In this document: positions 63,712-64,000 of the stretch, piece by piece
How positions within the stretch are numbered: the first letter of the stretch is position 1
How the letters are laid out: each line of letters starts with the position of its first letter
Source: Sphingobacteriales bacterium
GTDB lineage: Bacteria; Bacteroidota; Bacteroidia; Sphingobacteriales; Sphingobacteriaceae
Reading direction: 5' to 3'
Length of the DNA stretch: 64,000 nt
Assembly: GCA_026390835.1 (NCBI GenBank)
Contig: JAPLFD010000020.1
Location: 62,001 to 126,000, forward strand
Notes under the pieces: generated by a model
Databases searched by the model: none
Seen by the model: only the letters and a program-made list of their open reading frames with translations
What the model was told of the DNA's origin: nothing
Made by a program: the position numbers and the translations under genes

Positions 63712-64000
63712 ATGGATTTGATATTTGCCACCCATAATTCACACAAACTCGAAGAAATTCAAGAACTAGTAGCCGACGCAGGAATTCGCTTGCGTAGTTT
63801 AACAGATATTGGCTGCCGTGATGAAATTGACGAAATAGGCGACACTTTTGAGGCCAATGCTACCATTAAAAGCAGCTATGTGTTTCAACATTTTGGGTTA
63901 AACTGTTTTGCCGACGATTCGGGCTTAGAGGTAGATGCACTACATGGAAAACCGGGTATTTATTCGGCACGTTACTCAGGCAGTAGAGACCCCAAATTAA
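63712..64000 (+). CDS. rdgB: RdgB/HAM1 XTP/dITP pyrophosphatase, 5' part
   Basis: The first 96 codons of a house-cleaning nucleotide pyrophosphatase that hydrolyses ITP, dITP and XTP; the gene runs off the window end. The family start is clear: LIFATHNSHKLEEIQ (substrate-binding Asn/Lys), then DTFEANATIKS and FADDSGLEVDAL with the catalytic Asp pair, and GIYSARYSG. The ATG at 63712 follows the previous gene by 4 bases. Confidence 0.95.
   Translation, partial: MDLIFATHNSHKLEEIQELVADAGIRLRSLTDIGCRDEIDEIGDTFEANATIKSSYVFQHFGLNCFADDSGLEVDALHGKPGIYSARYSGSRDPKL

Overview
The window is a 64 kb stretch of an AT-leaning Bacteroidota chromosome. The best guess within the phylum is the Sphingobacteriales/Sphingobacteriaceae side. 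This rests on the gene families (alternative complex III with a caa3-type oxidase, GldK-GldN type IX secretion genes, PorW/SprE, GldB, DUF4271-hemD, RprX/RprY-like two-component genes), on an ATP synthase operon without the beta and epsilon genes, and on recurrent TAnnTTTG promoter boxes. I saw no phage, insertion sequence, CRISPR array, tRNA or rRNA. No intergenic gap exceeds about 270 bases, so this is almost entirely core genome.

Layout: (1) 1-13175, aerobic respiration. The end of actB (disrupted in this sequence), actC, actD, actE and actF are followed by coxB and coxA. A strong terminator-like hairpin comes next, then heme A biosynthesis (ctaA, ctaB), two subunit III genes, subunit IV, a Sco copper chaperone, a DUF420 protein and a small exported CxxC protein. 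Electrons from menaquinol pass through complex III-like Act proteins and cytochrome c domains to the oxidase, and the second half builds and metallates that oxidase. (2) 13187-28350, mixed housekeeping: DUF2461, an OmpA lipoprotein, rfbC, DUF4286, an S9 peptidase with a two-component pair and a GH31 glycosidase, a UbiA-like protein, a metallophosphoesterase, a second and soluble two-component pair, an SDR and hemW. (3) 28351-35772: an unknown 122-residue gene behind a perfect 12-bp inverted repeat, DUF4271-hemD, then gldKLMN encoding the type IX secretion/gliding motor core. (4) 35809-42579 on the minus strand: porW/sprE, a class A penicillin-binding protein and uvrC. (5) 42651-48591: the F0 genes plus delta, alpha and gamma of ATP synthase, with two small membrane proteins in front and one behind. 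(6) 48656-64000: gldB back-to-back with nadE, a serine hydrolase carrying a GH3 C-terminal-like domain, an amidohydrolase, mutL, a rhomboid protease, an EEP-family protein, cysS, two tandem secreted paralogues of unknown function, a SurA-like chaperone, an unknown 160-residue protein and the start of rdgB.

The observations most worth following are: the internal deletion with frameshift in actB; a GYF_2-like domain fused to the N-terminal side of GldN together with a 66-bp tandem duplication in gldK; a GH3-like C-terminal domain joined to a beta-lactamase-type serine hydrolase without the GH3 catalytic barrel; the tandem secreted paralogues; the inverted repeat in front of the 122-residue gene; an atpE/atpF intercistronic hairpin; and promoter boxes lying only 3-7 nt from several start codons, which suggests leaderless transcripts. 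I did not find a clearly new multi-gene system.
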